The notes beneath the pieces were generated by a model, which saw nothing but the letters and a program-made list of their open reading frames with translations, was not told the origin of the DNA and searched no databases. Below are positions 8,580 to 15,819 of a stretch of 22,791 nucleotides of DNA, piece by piece. Both the position numbers and the translations under genes were made by a program. Where the stretch lies: assembly GCA_034722015.1 (NCBI GenBank), contig JAYENI010000248.1, forward strand, positions 1 through 22,791, read 5' to 3'. How positions within the stretch are numbered: position 1 is the first letter of the stretch; every line of letters begins with the position of its first letter. This stretch comes from JAJDOJ01 sp034722015. GTDB taxonomy: Bacteria; Pseudomonadota; Gammaproteobacteria; JAJDOJ01.

Positions 8580-8608
8580 AGTATATCACTTTATTAGGAT
8601 TTTCTGAA
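8580..8608 (-). promoter_or_regulatory. promoter for the small membrane-protein gene
   Basis: On the minus strand TTCAGA (8603-8608) and TATACT (8580-8585) are separated by exactly 17 bases. TGA precedes the -10, giving an extended -10 form. Transcription would start near 8573, leaving a leader of about 150 bases before the ATG. The surrounding stretch is visibly more AT-rich than its neighbours. Confidence 0.6.
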
Positions 8609-8768
8609 GTACTATTCCGGACGCGTTTCACATTTCAGGAAACCAAAGTCCGGGGGAAGTGGCGGACAACCGGCGAATCAGCCGGATTCGGAAGGAAAAT
8701 CCCCGGAGGTTTGCCGCCGCGACTCGGCATGCCAGGCACCTCGGCCCGGGGGCCGGGGATTACCCCCC

Positions 8769-8957
8769 CCCCCGTCGTAACTGCTCCGCATTGTCACGGG
8801 GGCGTAACGGCAATGGGGTATTCGTTCCGGAAGACGCCGTAAAACCATCCATGTAGGCTTGCTACCGGCATCCCTGCCGGTAACGCTTCCTCCACGAACG
8901 CCCCATTGGCGTTACGCAATGCCGGTTTCTAGAGCTGGTGGGTAGTTACCCCCCGTC
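8769..8957. mobile_element. 173-bp palindromic MITE-like element, copy 2, with 8-bp target duplication
   Basis: The element spans 8777-8949 with GTAAC and GTTAC ends. It is flanked by CCCCCGTC on both sides (8769-8776 and 8950-8957). The long arms CGTAACG...CAATGGGG (from 8805) pair with CCCCATTG...CGTTACG, with one internal mismatch. The central hairpin has arms TACCGGC and GCCGGTA. Several differences from copy 1 fall as paired changes that keep the stems. The left duplication lies at the end of an 11-base C-run. The right duplication ends six bases before the stop codon of the gene at 8964. Confidence 0.8.
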
Positions 8958-8963
8958 ACGATT

Positions 8964-10592
8964 TCAGGTGGTTTCCGGAACCATCTCGATGGCACCGCAA
9001 GGGCATTCGTTCTCGCACAGCCCGCAACCCTTGCAGTAATCGTATTTGAACTCGAATCCCCTGCCCGGCCCCAGCTTGCGAATGGCGTTGTCGGGGCACA
9101 CCCCGTAGCAATTGTCGCACTCGAAGCAGTTGCCGCACGACATGCAGCGCCTTGCCTCGTAGGCCGCGGTTTCCTCGTCGAGATTGCCCACCACCTCGGC
9201 GAACCCGCTGGTTCGGCGCACGACATCGAGCCTCGGCCGGTGGGTCCTGGGTGCGTCCGTGTAGTACCACGGTTCGAGAAACTCGAACTTCGCGATCTCG
9301 GCGCGCTTCGGACGTTGATATACCGTCTCTTTCAACCAGGCGTCGATCGCGCGCGCCGCTGTCTTGCCGTGCCCGATCGCCGCCGTCACCGAGCCACCGC
9401 TGGAGATCATGTCGCCGCCGGCGAATATCCCTTCGACGAGGCTGCGCATGCTGTCGTCCACGCGGAGTCGGCCCCGGTCCATCTCCAGTCCGCTGACCCG
9501 GTCCACCAGCCCGGTATCCACGCGCTGCCCCACCGCCTGCACGAACACATCACACTCCAGATGCTCGAACTCACCCGTCGACCGCGGCCAGCGTGTATTG
9601 GAAGCCGTCATCTGTTCGACCTCGACGCCTTTTTCGTCGATACGCTTCACCGACCGCAGGTTGACAAGCTCGACACCCTCATCGAGTGCTTCCTGTATCT
9701 CCGAGGGATGCGCCAGCATGTGCTCGCGTTCCTCCAGGACCAGCACGGTTACCTTGATCGCTCCCAGACGAACCGCGCTTCGGGCAACGTCCACGGCCGT
9801 GTTGCCACCGCCGTACACCACCACGCGGCCGGCCAGCTCGGTCGGTCGCTCCAGCTCGAGATCCCTCAAAACGGTCAGTGCATCGAGTGTGACCACAGGC
9901 CCGGAATGCGGGATGTCGATGGTATGGGAGACCTGTGCGCCGATGGCGATAAAAACGGCGTCATAGCCACCCGCGGTTTTTGCCTCGAGCACATCGTCAA
10001 TCCGTGTCTCGCACTGGATATCGACGCCCATTGCCTGGATGCGCGCTATCTCGGCAGTCAGCTTTTCCCGTGGCATGCGATACCGCGGGATACCGTAACG
10101 CATCATCCCGCCCGGCTTCGAGGCCGCATCGAAGACGGTCACCTCGTGCCCCATGCGGCGCAGGTGGTAGGCCGCGGACAATCCGCCCGGTCCCGCCCCG
10201 ACGATCATGACCCGCTTTCCGGAGGATTCTCCGGGTTCGATACGCCATCGATGACGCAGGGCCTGATCACCGAGAAATCGCTCTACGGAGTTGATTCCGA
10301 CGGCATCGTCCAGTTGCACGCGGTTGCAGGAGGATTCGCAAGGATGGTAACAGACGCGACCCATGATCACGGGAAACGGGTTCTCCTCCATGATCTTGCG
10401 CCAGGCCGCCTCGTAGCGCCCTTCCTCCGCGAGACCGAGCCACGCCTGCACCGCCTCGCCCGCGGGACAGGCCTGGTTGCAAGGCGGCATCCGGCTGATG
10501 TACACGGGTCGCTGGGTCCGCCAGGTGCCCGTATAATTAAGGAGACTCGTCGCCGGGTCCAAGGTCACTGCGAAAGGTTTTTGGCGTTCCAT
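8964..10592 (-). CDS. GltD-like FAD/NAD(P)-binding subunit with C-terminal ferredoxin domain, partner of the 2-oxoacid oxidoreductase
   Basis: The 542-residue product combines three parts. An N-terminal GltD-type cluster domain has Cys38, Cys42, Cys81, Cys85 and Cys89. Two Rossmann folds follow, for FAD (VGAGPGG, 131-137) and NAD(P) (YGGGNTAVDVA, near 260). Last comes a C-terminal ferredoxin-like region with about eleven Cys between 483 and 532, enough for two 4Fe-4S clusters. It would pass electrons between the oxoacid oxidoreductase and NAD(P)H, replacing or supplementing a free ferredoxin. Similar flavin subunits occur in NAD-linked phenylglyoxylate dehydrogenase (the Pad system) and in some pyruvate synthases. 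It lies 15 bases downstream of the beta subunit, with only a weak ribosome site. The substrate cannot be read from the sequence. A shorter annotation, glutamate synthase small subunit, would be misleading because no gltB is nearby. Confidence 0.87.
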   Translation of the reverse strand: MERQKPFAVTLDPATSLLNYTGTWRTQRPVYISRMPPCNQACPAGEAVQAWLGLAEEGRYEAAWRKIMEENPFPVIMGRVCYHPCESSCNRVQLDDAVGINSVERFLGDQALRHRWRIEPGESSGKRVMIVGAGPGGLSAAYHLRRMGHEVTVFDAASKPGGMMRYGIPRYRMPREKLTAEIARIQAMGVDIQCETRIDDVLEAKTAGGYDAVFIAIGAQVSHTIDIPHSGPVVTLDALTVLRDLELERPTELAGRVVVYGGGNTAVDVARSAVRLGAIKVTVLVLEEREHMLAHPSEIQEALDEGVELVNLRSVKRIDEKGVEVEQMTASNTRWPRSTGEFEHLECDVFVQAVGQRVDTGLVDRVSGLEMDRGRLRVDDSMRSLVEGIFAGGDMISSGGSVTAAIGHGKTAARAIDAWLKETVYQRPKRAEIAKFEFLEPWYYTDAPRTHRPRLDVVRRTSGFAEVVGNLDEETAAYEARRCMSCGNCFECDNCYGVCPDNAIRKLGPGRGFEFKYDYCKGCGLCENECPCGAIEMVPETT

Positions 10593-10607
10593 GTGAGCCC
10601 CGATGAG

Positions 10608-11603
10608 TCAGATCAGACCGTAGCGTTTGATGTTGCGCATCGCACGGGCGCGGATATGCTCCAGCTGCCACTCGTTACCCGGCTTGAATACATGCGCGAA
10701 CCGGCGCTGCAGCTTGAGATAGTCTTCCACCGGTGTCGGCCGGCGTATCTTGCTCGATCGGGTGATCTCGCCATGTTCCGCTTCGAACAAGGGAAACAGC
10801 CCCGTTTCCACGGCAAGCCGCGCCACCTTGAGGGTGTGCGCGGGATTCGATCCCCAGCCCAGCGGACAGGTAACGAAGACCTCCACATAACGCGCACCCT
10901 TTATCCCCATCGCCCGTTCGATCTTGCGCTCCAGGTCGTGCAGATCATGGATCGATGCCGTGGCGACATAGGGGATCTCGTGCGCCATTGCGATGGCGGG
11001 CACGAACTTGCCGGTCCCGAACGGATTACCCGGTTCGGGGCCCACCGGCATGGTGGTTGCGGTGCGCGCCGCACCCGGGGTCTGGCTGGAACGCTGCACC
11101 CCGGTGTTCATGTACGCCTCGTTGTTGTAGCAGACATACAGCACGTCATCGTTGCGTTCGAACATCCCGGACAGACAGGCAAACCCGATGTCGGTCGTGC
11201 CTCCGTCACCCCCCTGGGCCAGGACCTTGATGTCGTTGCGTCCCATGGCCTTCAATGCCGCCGCCATACCGGTCGCCACGGCCGGTGCGTTCCCGAACAG
11301 GGAGTGAAGCCACGGCAGTTGCCAGGCCGACTGGGGATAGGGAGTCGTGAACACCTCGAGGCAACCGGTGGCGTTCGTCGCCACCAACCGGTTGCCGCTC
11401 GCCCGCATGGCGGCATCCACGGCATAGCGCGCGCCCAGCGCCTCGCCGCACCCCTGACAGGCGCGATGACCCGAGGTGATGGCGTTGGCGCGTTCCCGTG
11501 TCGCCTGAACGGTACGGTTCCCCTCGTCCAGGAGCCGGTTGCCAACGGTCAGGGTGCCGGTCTGGTAGTACCTGACCCGCTGCTGGTCTGCGATGTCGCC
11601 CAT
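10608..11603 (-). CDS. 2-oxoacid:ferredoxin oxidoreductase, beta (thiamine-diphosphate) subunit
   Basis: This 331-residue subunit binds thiamine diphosphate and an iron-sulfur cluster. Visible motifs are CQGCGEAL and TGCLEV, which give cluster cysteines. GDGGTTDIG is the ThDP/Mg motif and is followed by YNNEAYMNTGVQRSSQTP, very characteristic of the pyruvate and related oxidoreductases. A further Cys in VTCPLGWG completes the expected set. A strong ribosome site (AGGAGGGG) precedes the ATG. The gene lies 12 bases after the alpha gene. With alpha and gamma it would decarboxylate or synthesise a 2-oxoacid with CoA. Pyruvate is the commonest substrate in the family, but an aryl or branched substrate is possible. 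Confidence 0.92.
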   Translation of the reverse strand: MGDIADQQRVRYYQTGTLTVGNRLLDEGNRTVQATRERANAITSGHRACQGCGEALGARYAVDAAMRASGNRLVATNATGCLEVFTTPYPQSAWQLPWLHSLFGNAPAVATGMAAALKAMGRNDIKVLAQGGDGGTTDIGFACLSGMFERNDDVLYVCYNNEAYMNTGVQRSSQTPGAARTATTMPVGPEPGNPFGTGKFVPAIAMAHEIPYVATASIHDLHDLERKIERAMGIKGARYVEVFVTCPLGWGSNPAHTLKVARLAVETGLFPLFEAEHGEITRSSKIRRPTPVEDYLKLQRRFAHVFKPGNEWQLEHIRARAMRNIKRYGLI

Positions 11604-11615
11604 TGCGATCCCCTC

Positions 11616-12905
11616 CTATCCGGTTTTGGAGGCGCGCAGGGCGCCGATATCCCGAAGGATGTTCTCCGCGGCGGGCCCCGAGAGCGCCCCCGAACGCTGC
11701 CGCACCAGTTCCCGGTCGACCTCCTCTATATTCAGATCGAGGAAATGGGTCAGCTCCAGCTGGTCCTTCACGGCCCGATCGAGCAGGCGCCGCAGGGATG
11801 GCCGGGTGATGGGTCGTCCACCGAGCCCCGCGATCACCGAGTAGATGGGGACGCTGTAGGTACCCAGGGACCAGCGCACGTGCTGCGCGAGGATGCCGCC
11901 GATGCCGGCGGCCATGGCCTTTTCCAGGACCACGACGCGCCTGGCGTTCTTCAGCATCCGGCCGACACGGGTCTTGGGGAATGGCCGCATGGAACGAATG
12001 GTCAGCGCCCCGATGGATTCGCCCCGGTCCCGCAACTCCGATATCACCGACTTGATGGTCCCGATGACCGAGCCGAGGGTGACGACGACCGTTTCCGCGT
12101 CTTCGGCGAAGTGCGACATGACCAGTCCGCCCGAGTCGCGACCAAAGATGTCCCGGAATTCCTGCGCCTGCTCCTCGATCGTACCCAGTGCCTCGAGTTG
12201 CTTGTGGTGGGCCAGGTACCGTACCTCGGTGAAGGCTTCGGGACCTACCATGGCCCCGATGGTGACCGGATTGTCGGGATCCAGCATCTGCTGCGGCTCG
12301 AAGGCGGGCAGGAAACGGTCGACCTGCGCCTGGTCCGGCATGTCGATGCGTTCGTGGGCGTGAGTCAGGATGAACCCGTCCATGCACACCATGACGGGCA
12401 GGCTGGTGGTCTCGGCGAGGCGGAACGCCTGGATGTGTACATCCACCGCCTGCTGATTGGTCTCGACGAACAACTGGATCCAGCCGGCGTTCTGCGCCGC
12501 CATGGCATCACTATGATCGTTCCAGATATTGATCGGAGCACCGATGGCGCGATTGCCCAGTGTCATCACCACAGGCAGCCCCAGACCGGCGGTGTTGTAG
12601 ACCGCCTCCATCATGTACAGGAGCCCCTGACTGGCGGTCGCGGTATAGGTTCTCGCCCCCATGGCGGATGCGCCGATACAGGCGCTCAGGGCCGCGAATT
12701 CGGACTCCACGTTGATGTATTCGCAATCCGCGAGGTCTCCGCGTTTCACCAGCATGCCCAGATGTTCCACGATGTGGGTCTGTGGGGTGATCGGGTAACA
12801 GGCCACCACCCGGGGGCGGCAAAGGGCAACGGATTCCGCTACGGCGTGGGAACCCTCCATTTGTCTCAGCATCAACTCATCCTCGTCGCTTTCAGCCGTC
12901 GCCAT
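11616..12905 (-). CDS. 2-oxoacid:ferredoxin oxidoreductase, alpha subunit
   Basis: The product is 429 residues from the ATG at 12905. The family core begins at MEGSHAVAESVALC. It is followed by YPITPQTHIVEHLG and TATASQGLLYMMEAVYN, both hallmarks of the alpha-subunit pyrimidine-binding domain. The C-terminal half is the usual transketolase C-like fold. The chosen ATG lies inside the end of the gamma gene (14-base overlap), so translation is probably coupled. A second in-frame ATG at 12872, preceded by GAGG, is an equally reasonable start and would fit the usual N-terminus better. The subunit has no iron-sulfur motif of its own, as expected. Confidence 0.91.
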   Translation of the reverse strand: MATAESDEDELMLRQMEGSHAVAESVALCRPRVVACYPITPQTHIVEHLGMLVKRGDLADCEYINVESEFAALSACIGASAMGARTYTATASQGLLYMMEAVYNTAGLGLPVVMTLGNRAIGAPINIWNDHSDAMAAQNAGWIQLFVETNQQAVDVHIQAFRLAETTSLPVMVCMDGFILTHAHERIDMPDQAQVDRFLPAFEPQQMLDPDNPVTIGAMVGPEAFTEVRYLAHHKQLEALGTIEEQAQEFRDIFGRDSGGLVMSHFAEDAETVVVTLGSVIGTIKSVISELRDRGESIGALTIRSMRPFPKTRVGRMLKNARRVVVLEKAMAAGIGGILAQHVRWSLGTYSVPIYSVIAGLGGRPITRPSLRRLLDRAVKDQLELTHFLDLNIEEVDRELVRQRSGALSGPAAENILRDIGALRASKTG

Positions 12906-13455
12906 TAATAGATGAAAACGCGGCCCGTGCGGCCGCCACGTTCGCATCCCCGACCTTGCCCGGAAACTTCTCCTGTATCGCCTGCTCCACCGCCGCCAGT
13001 TCCAGCCAGTCGCTCATCGCGGCGAACGCACCGAGCAGGACGGAATTCGGTGTGGGCCTCTTCAGGTACTGCCAGGCAAGTTCGGTCGCCGCAATCGTCA
13101 CCACATGACCCGCCGGCAGGGAACGGACCGCATCCTCGATACCCAGATCCCTGAGGCTCTGCTGGCTGTTGACAAGCACGTAGCCCGTTTGAGTCAGACC
13201 GGAAAACAGGTCGAGCGCACCAAACAGCGTTGCATCCTGCACGATGAGAAGGTCAGGATCGAGGACCGGTTCGCGCAACTCGATCGGCGCCTCGTCGATC
13301 CTGACGAACGCCGTGACCGGCGCACCCATGCGCTCGGAACCAAAACTCGGAAACGCCTGGGCATGCAAGCCCTGATTGAACGCGGCAACGGACATCATCT
13401 GCGATGCCGACACCACGCCCTGGCCACCGCGGCCGTGAATGCGAACCTGAAACAT
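12892..13455 (-). CDS. 2-oxoacid:ferredoxin oxidoreductase, gamma subunit
   Basis: The 187-residue product starts MFQVRIHGRGGQGVVSASQ, the signature of the gamma domain that binds CoA and bridges the other subunits. GSERMGAPV, also typical, follows. The ATG at 13455 is chosen because GGAG lies five bases upstream. The longer open frame to 13557 would add 34 residues with no family counterpart. It is the promoter-proximal gene of the gamma-alpha-beta-flavin-subunit cluster, and its end overlaps the alpha start. The three-subunit split, with the ferredoxin domain on the flavin protein, differs from the single-chain PFOR of many anaerobes. Confidence 0.92.
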   Translation of the reverse strand: MFQVRIHGRGGQGVVSASQMMSVAAFNQGLHAQAFPSFGSERMGAPVTAFVRIDEAPIELREPVLDPDLLIVQDATLFGALDLFSGLTQTGYVLVNSQQSLRDLGIEDAVRSLPAGHVVTIAATELAWQYLKRPTPNSVLLGAFAAMSDWLELAAVEQAIQEKFPGKVGDANVAAARAAFSSINGDG

Positions 13456-13476
13456 GACCACTCCAATCGAGGCATG

Positions 13477-13494
13477 ACTGCCATTCAGGGCAGT
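13477..13494 (-). promoter_or_regulatory. perfect inverted repeat upstream of the oxidoreductase operon
   Basis: ACTGCC and GGCAGT flank a 6-base spacer, 22 bases before the gamma start codon. It could be an operator or an mRNA hairpin next to the ribosome site. It does not match FNR, ArcA or other consensus sites I know. Chance is possible for a 6-bp repeat. Confidence 0.3.
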
Positions 13495-13733
13495 AAACCA
13501 TAGCGCGGGAAGAATGTATTGTGACACGTCGATGACAGGAACGGATGGGCCTGCCACGAAAACAAGGGCAAGGCGAATCTTCCGGTCCCGGTCAGTCGGC
13601 CGAATACAGGACCCGTGAAGAATCCCGGAACATGCGACGGAGCGAATTCAGACGGGTGGACGCGAACAGGGAACACTGACGGACGCTAACCCGGGACATC
13701 AACAGAACGTCGTCCGGATTCCCGAACACGAAT

Positions 13734-13809
<76 letters not shown>

Positions 13810-13827
13810 GCAACTGGCGGAAAAATT

Positions 13828-13904
13828 TGGGGTGAGCGATGGGGATCGAACCCACGACCACAGGAACCACAATCCTGAGCTCTACCAACTGAGCTACGCC
13901 CACC
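13828..13904 (-). tRNA. tRNA-His (anticodon GUG)
   Basis: The anticodon loop is TTGTGGT and the acceptor stem is GTGGGCG paired with CGCTCAC. The extra 5' G (position -1) typical of tRNA-His is encoded opposite C73. CCA is encoded. It lies 18 bases upstream of tRNA-Lys. Confidence 0.97.
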
Positions 13905-13951
13905 ATTGTATCGCCGCAAATTATACCTTCCACCCGAATCGAAATCACGGG

Positions 13952-14028
13952 TGGCGCGCCCGGCAGGATTCGAACCTGCTACCCTCGGCTTAGAAGGCCG
14001 ATGCTCTATCCACATGAGCTACGGGCGC
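13952..14028 (-). tRNA. tRNA-Arg (anticodon UCU)
   Basis: The acceptor stem GCGCCCG pairs with CGGGCGC. The anticodon loop is CTTCTAA and the T-loop is GTTCGAATC. CCA is encoded. It decodes AGA and AGG, codons rare in this GC-rich gene set. Confidence 0.97.
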
Positions 14029-14055
14029 AGAGTCGTGACGGTTCCGGCAAGGTAG

Positions 14056-14132
<77 letters not shown>

Positions 14133-14191
14133 AATACCGGACGGGGAACCCCACTCCGCGCGACCCTGTCCTTCGCCTGCGGAGCCGCTGG

Positions 14192-14221
14192 ATAATACGC
14201 GCTGGCGGCCGAACGCGTCAA
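14192..14221 (-). promoter_or_regulatory. promoter of the Pro-Arg-His-Lys tRNA operon
   Basis: On the minus strand TTGACG (14216-14221) and TATTAT (14192-14197) are 18 bases apart. A GC-rich discriminator (CCAGCGGC) follows the -10, as is usual in stable-RNA promoters under stringent control. The leader to tRNA-Pro would be about 50 bases. Confidence 0.7.
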
Positions 14222-14319
14222 CGCCGCGAGAATTCTCCCGCTTCAGGCGCTTTACAGACCACCGGGAATTGGTGCTAGACTTCCCGCCCCGTCACTCGCT
14301 TCGACAACAGGAATCCGCA

Positions 14320-14934
14320 ATGTTTGAATCTTTCAGACAAGGGAGGAACAGGCTCCTCCTGGCATTGATGCTGGCGTTGCCGGCCATCTTTTCCCCATTC
14401 GCAATCGCAGGAAACCCAATGAACGACACGACTTCCGTCAAGGTGGAAATGCAAACGAACAAGGGCACGATCGAGCTGGAACTCTATCGGGACAAGGCCC
14501 CTGCAACGACGGAGAATTTCATCATGTATGCGAAGGATGGGTTTTACGACGGGACGATCTTCCACCGCGTGATTCCCGGGTTCATGATCCAGGGTGGCGG
14601 TTTTTCTCCCGACATGTCGGAAAAGGCAACAAAGGCGTCGATCAAGAACGAGGCGAACAACGGACTCAAGAATGTCACCGGGAGCATCGCCATGGCCCGC
14701 ACGCCGGACCCCCATTCCGCAAGTTCCCAGTTCTTCATCAGCGTCAAGGACAACCACTTTCTGGACCACACTTCCGAGACCCAGCAGGGCTGGGGTTACG
14801 CGGTGTTCGGTCAGGTGACCGGCGGTATGGAAGTGCTGGAATCGATCGCGGCTGTTCCGACAGGGAACCACGGGGGGCATCAGGACGTCCCGAAGGATCC
14901 GGTAACCATCGAAAAAATCACGATAACGGAATAG
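14320..14934 (+). CDS. ppiB: cyclophilin-type peptidyl-prolyl cis-trans isomerase, probably exported
   Basis: The enzyme isomerises prolyl peptide bonds. The cyclophilin core has FHRVIPGFMIQGGG (81-94), GSIAMART and SSQFFIS, with the expected active-site Arg, Phe and Gln residues. From the ATG at 14320 (AGGA eight bases upstream) the product is 204 residues. It begins with a basic and hydrophobic signal peptide ending near AIAG (about 31), so the protein should be periplasmic. A second ATG at 14419 also has AGGA, nine bases before it, and would give a 171-residue cytoplasmic form close to E. coli PpiB in length. ppiB is assigned by the core and by the adjacent lpxH, an arrangement also seen in E. 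coli. By localisation it could be called ppiA-like. Confidence 0.9.
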   Translation: MFESFRQGRNRLLLALMLALPAIFSPFAIAGNPMNDTTSVKVEMQTNKGTIELELYRDKAPATTENFIMYAKDGFYDGTIFHRVIPGFMIQGGGFSPDMSEKATKASIKNEANNGLKNVTGSIAMARTPDPHSASSQFFISVKDNHFLDHTSETQQGWGYAVFGQVTGGMEVLESIAAVPTGNHGGHQDVPKDPVTIEKITITE

Positions 14935-15096
14935 TCACGCCCGGAAAGACCCGCCGCGCGACGAGGTTCGAGTGGCGCCAGGCTGCTTCGACCCTGTCGG
15001 CAAGCGCCGCCGCGAACGGTGCATCGTTAAACGTCCGGCCGCACGTGTCGCGGGTCAGACCCTAATCCAGGCGATGCGTAGCACGGGGGCCACCCG

Positions 15097-15819
15097 ATGG
15101 CGGAGACACTGTTTATTTCCGATCTGCACCTGGATGCCTCACGTCCCGCCATCAACGATCTCTTCATTCGCTTCCTGGAAGGCGATGCCGCCGGATGTGA
15201 GGCGCTCTATATACTGGGCGACCTGTTCGAGTACTGGCTGGGAGACGACGCACCGACGCCAGGGCTCGAAGGCGTCATCGACTCGCTTCGTGACCTGACC
15301 CTTGGCGGGATACCCGTTTACTTCCTGCACGGAAACCGGGATTTCCTCATTGGCAAGACCTTTGCGCGCCATACGGGGATCCGACTCCTTCGTGGAAAAA
15401 ACGTCGTCGATCTGTACGGGACCCCAACCCTGATCATGCACGGCGACACCCTTTGCACGGACGATTCCCGCTATCAGATATATCGCTCCATTGTCCAGAG
15501 CAACTGGTTCAGGTCATTGTTCGGATCACTCGGGCTGAATGCGCGGATGCGACTGGCGGGATTCATGAGGAATACCAGTAACAAGGAGGTAGACCGGAAA
15601 CCTGCTGCCATCATGGACGTCAACCAGGCAGCCGTCTTGTCCTCCATGCGTCACAACGATGTCCACCGCCTGATCCACGGCCACACACATCGTCCCTTCG
15701 TACACAGATTCGAACTGGATGGACGTCCCGCGGAGCGGATCGTGCTCGGAGACTGGTACGAACAGGGCAGTGTACTGCGGTGCCGTCCCGACGGGTGCGA
15801 TCTCGGGTCGATTAGCTAG
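15097..15819 (+). CDS. lpxH: UDP-2,3-diacylglucosamine diphosphatase (lipid A synthesis)
   Basis: LpxH hydrolyses UDP-2,3-diacylglucosamine to lipid X and UMP, the fourth step of lipid A assembly, at the inner face of the cytoplasmic membrane. The 240-residue product carries all the metallophosphoesterase motifs: SDLHL (8-12), GDLFEYW with Asp42, HGNRDF, HGDTLCTDD and HGHTHRP. The length is normal. It follows ppiB on the same strand across a 162-base gap with no clear terminator. The ribosome site is only a G-run (CACGGGGG) before the ATG. Its stop overlaps the convergent lipoprotein gene by eight bases. It implies a lipopolysaccharide-bearing outer membrane. Confidence 0.96.
   Translation: MAETLFISDLHLDASRPAINDLFIRFLEGDAAGCEALYILGDLFEYWLGDDAPTPGLEGVIDSLRDLTLGGIPVYFLHGNRDFLIGKTFARHTGIRLLRGKNVVDLYGTPTLIMHGDTLCTDDSRYQIYRSIVQSNWFRSLFGSLGLNARMRLAGFMRNTSNKEVDRKPAAIMDVNQAAVLSSMRHNDVHRLIHGHTHRPFVHRFELDGRPAERIVLGDWYEQGSVLRCRPDGCDLGSIS

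Noticed and set aside
8546..8842. 98-codon plus-strand frame across element copy 2
   Set aside because: It runs through an intrinsic terminator loop, a C-run and the palindromic element, and has no ribosome site or recognisable product.
9240..12908. A 1222-codon open frame on the plus strand opposite the oxidoreductase genes
   Set aside because: It is antisense to three convincing genes, has no ribosome site and gives a His-, Arg- and Gly-rich product with no family. It is a by-product of GC-rich codon use on the other strand.
13456..13557. N-terminal 34-codon extension of the gamma subunit
   Set aside because: The family start is MFQVRIHGRGGQG, and the ATG at 13455 has GGAG five bases upstream.
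14258..14280. Promoter for ppiB (TTTACA with a downstream TAGACT-like box)
   Set aside because: The spacing is 19 bases and the -10 is poor, too weak to list as a feature.
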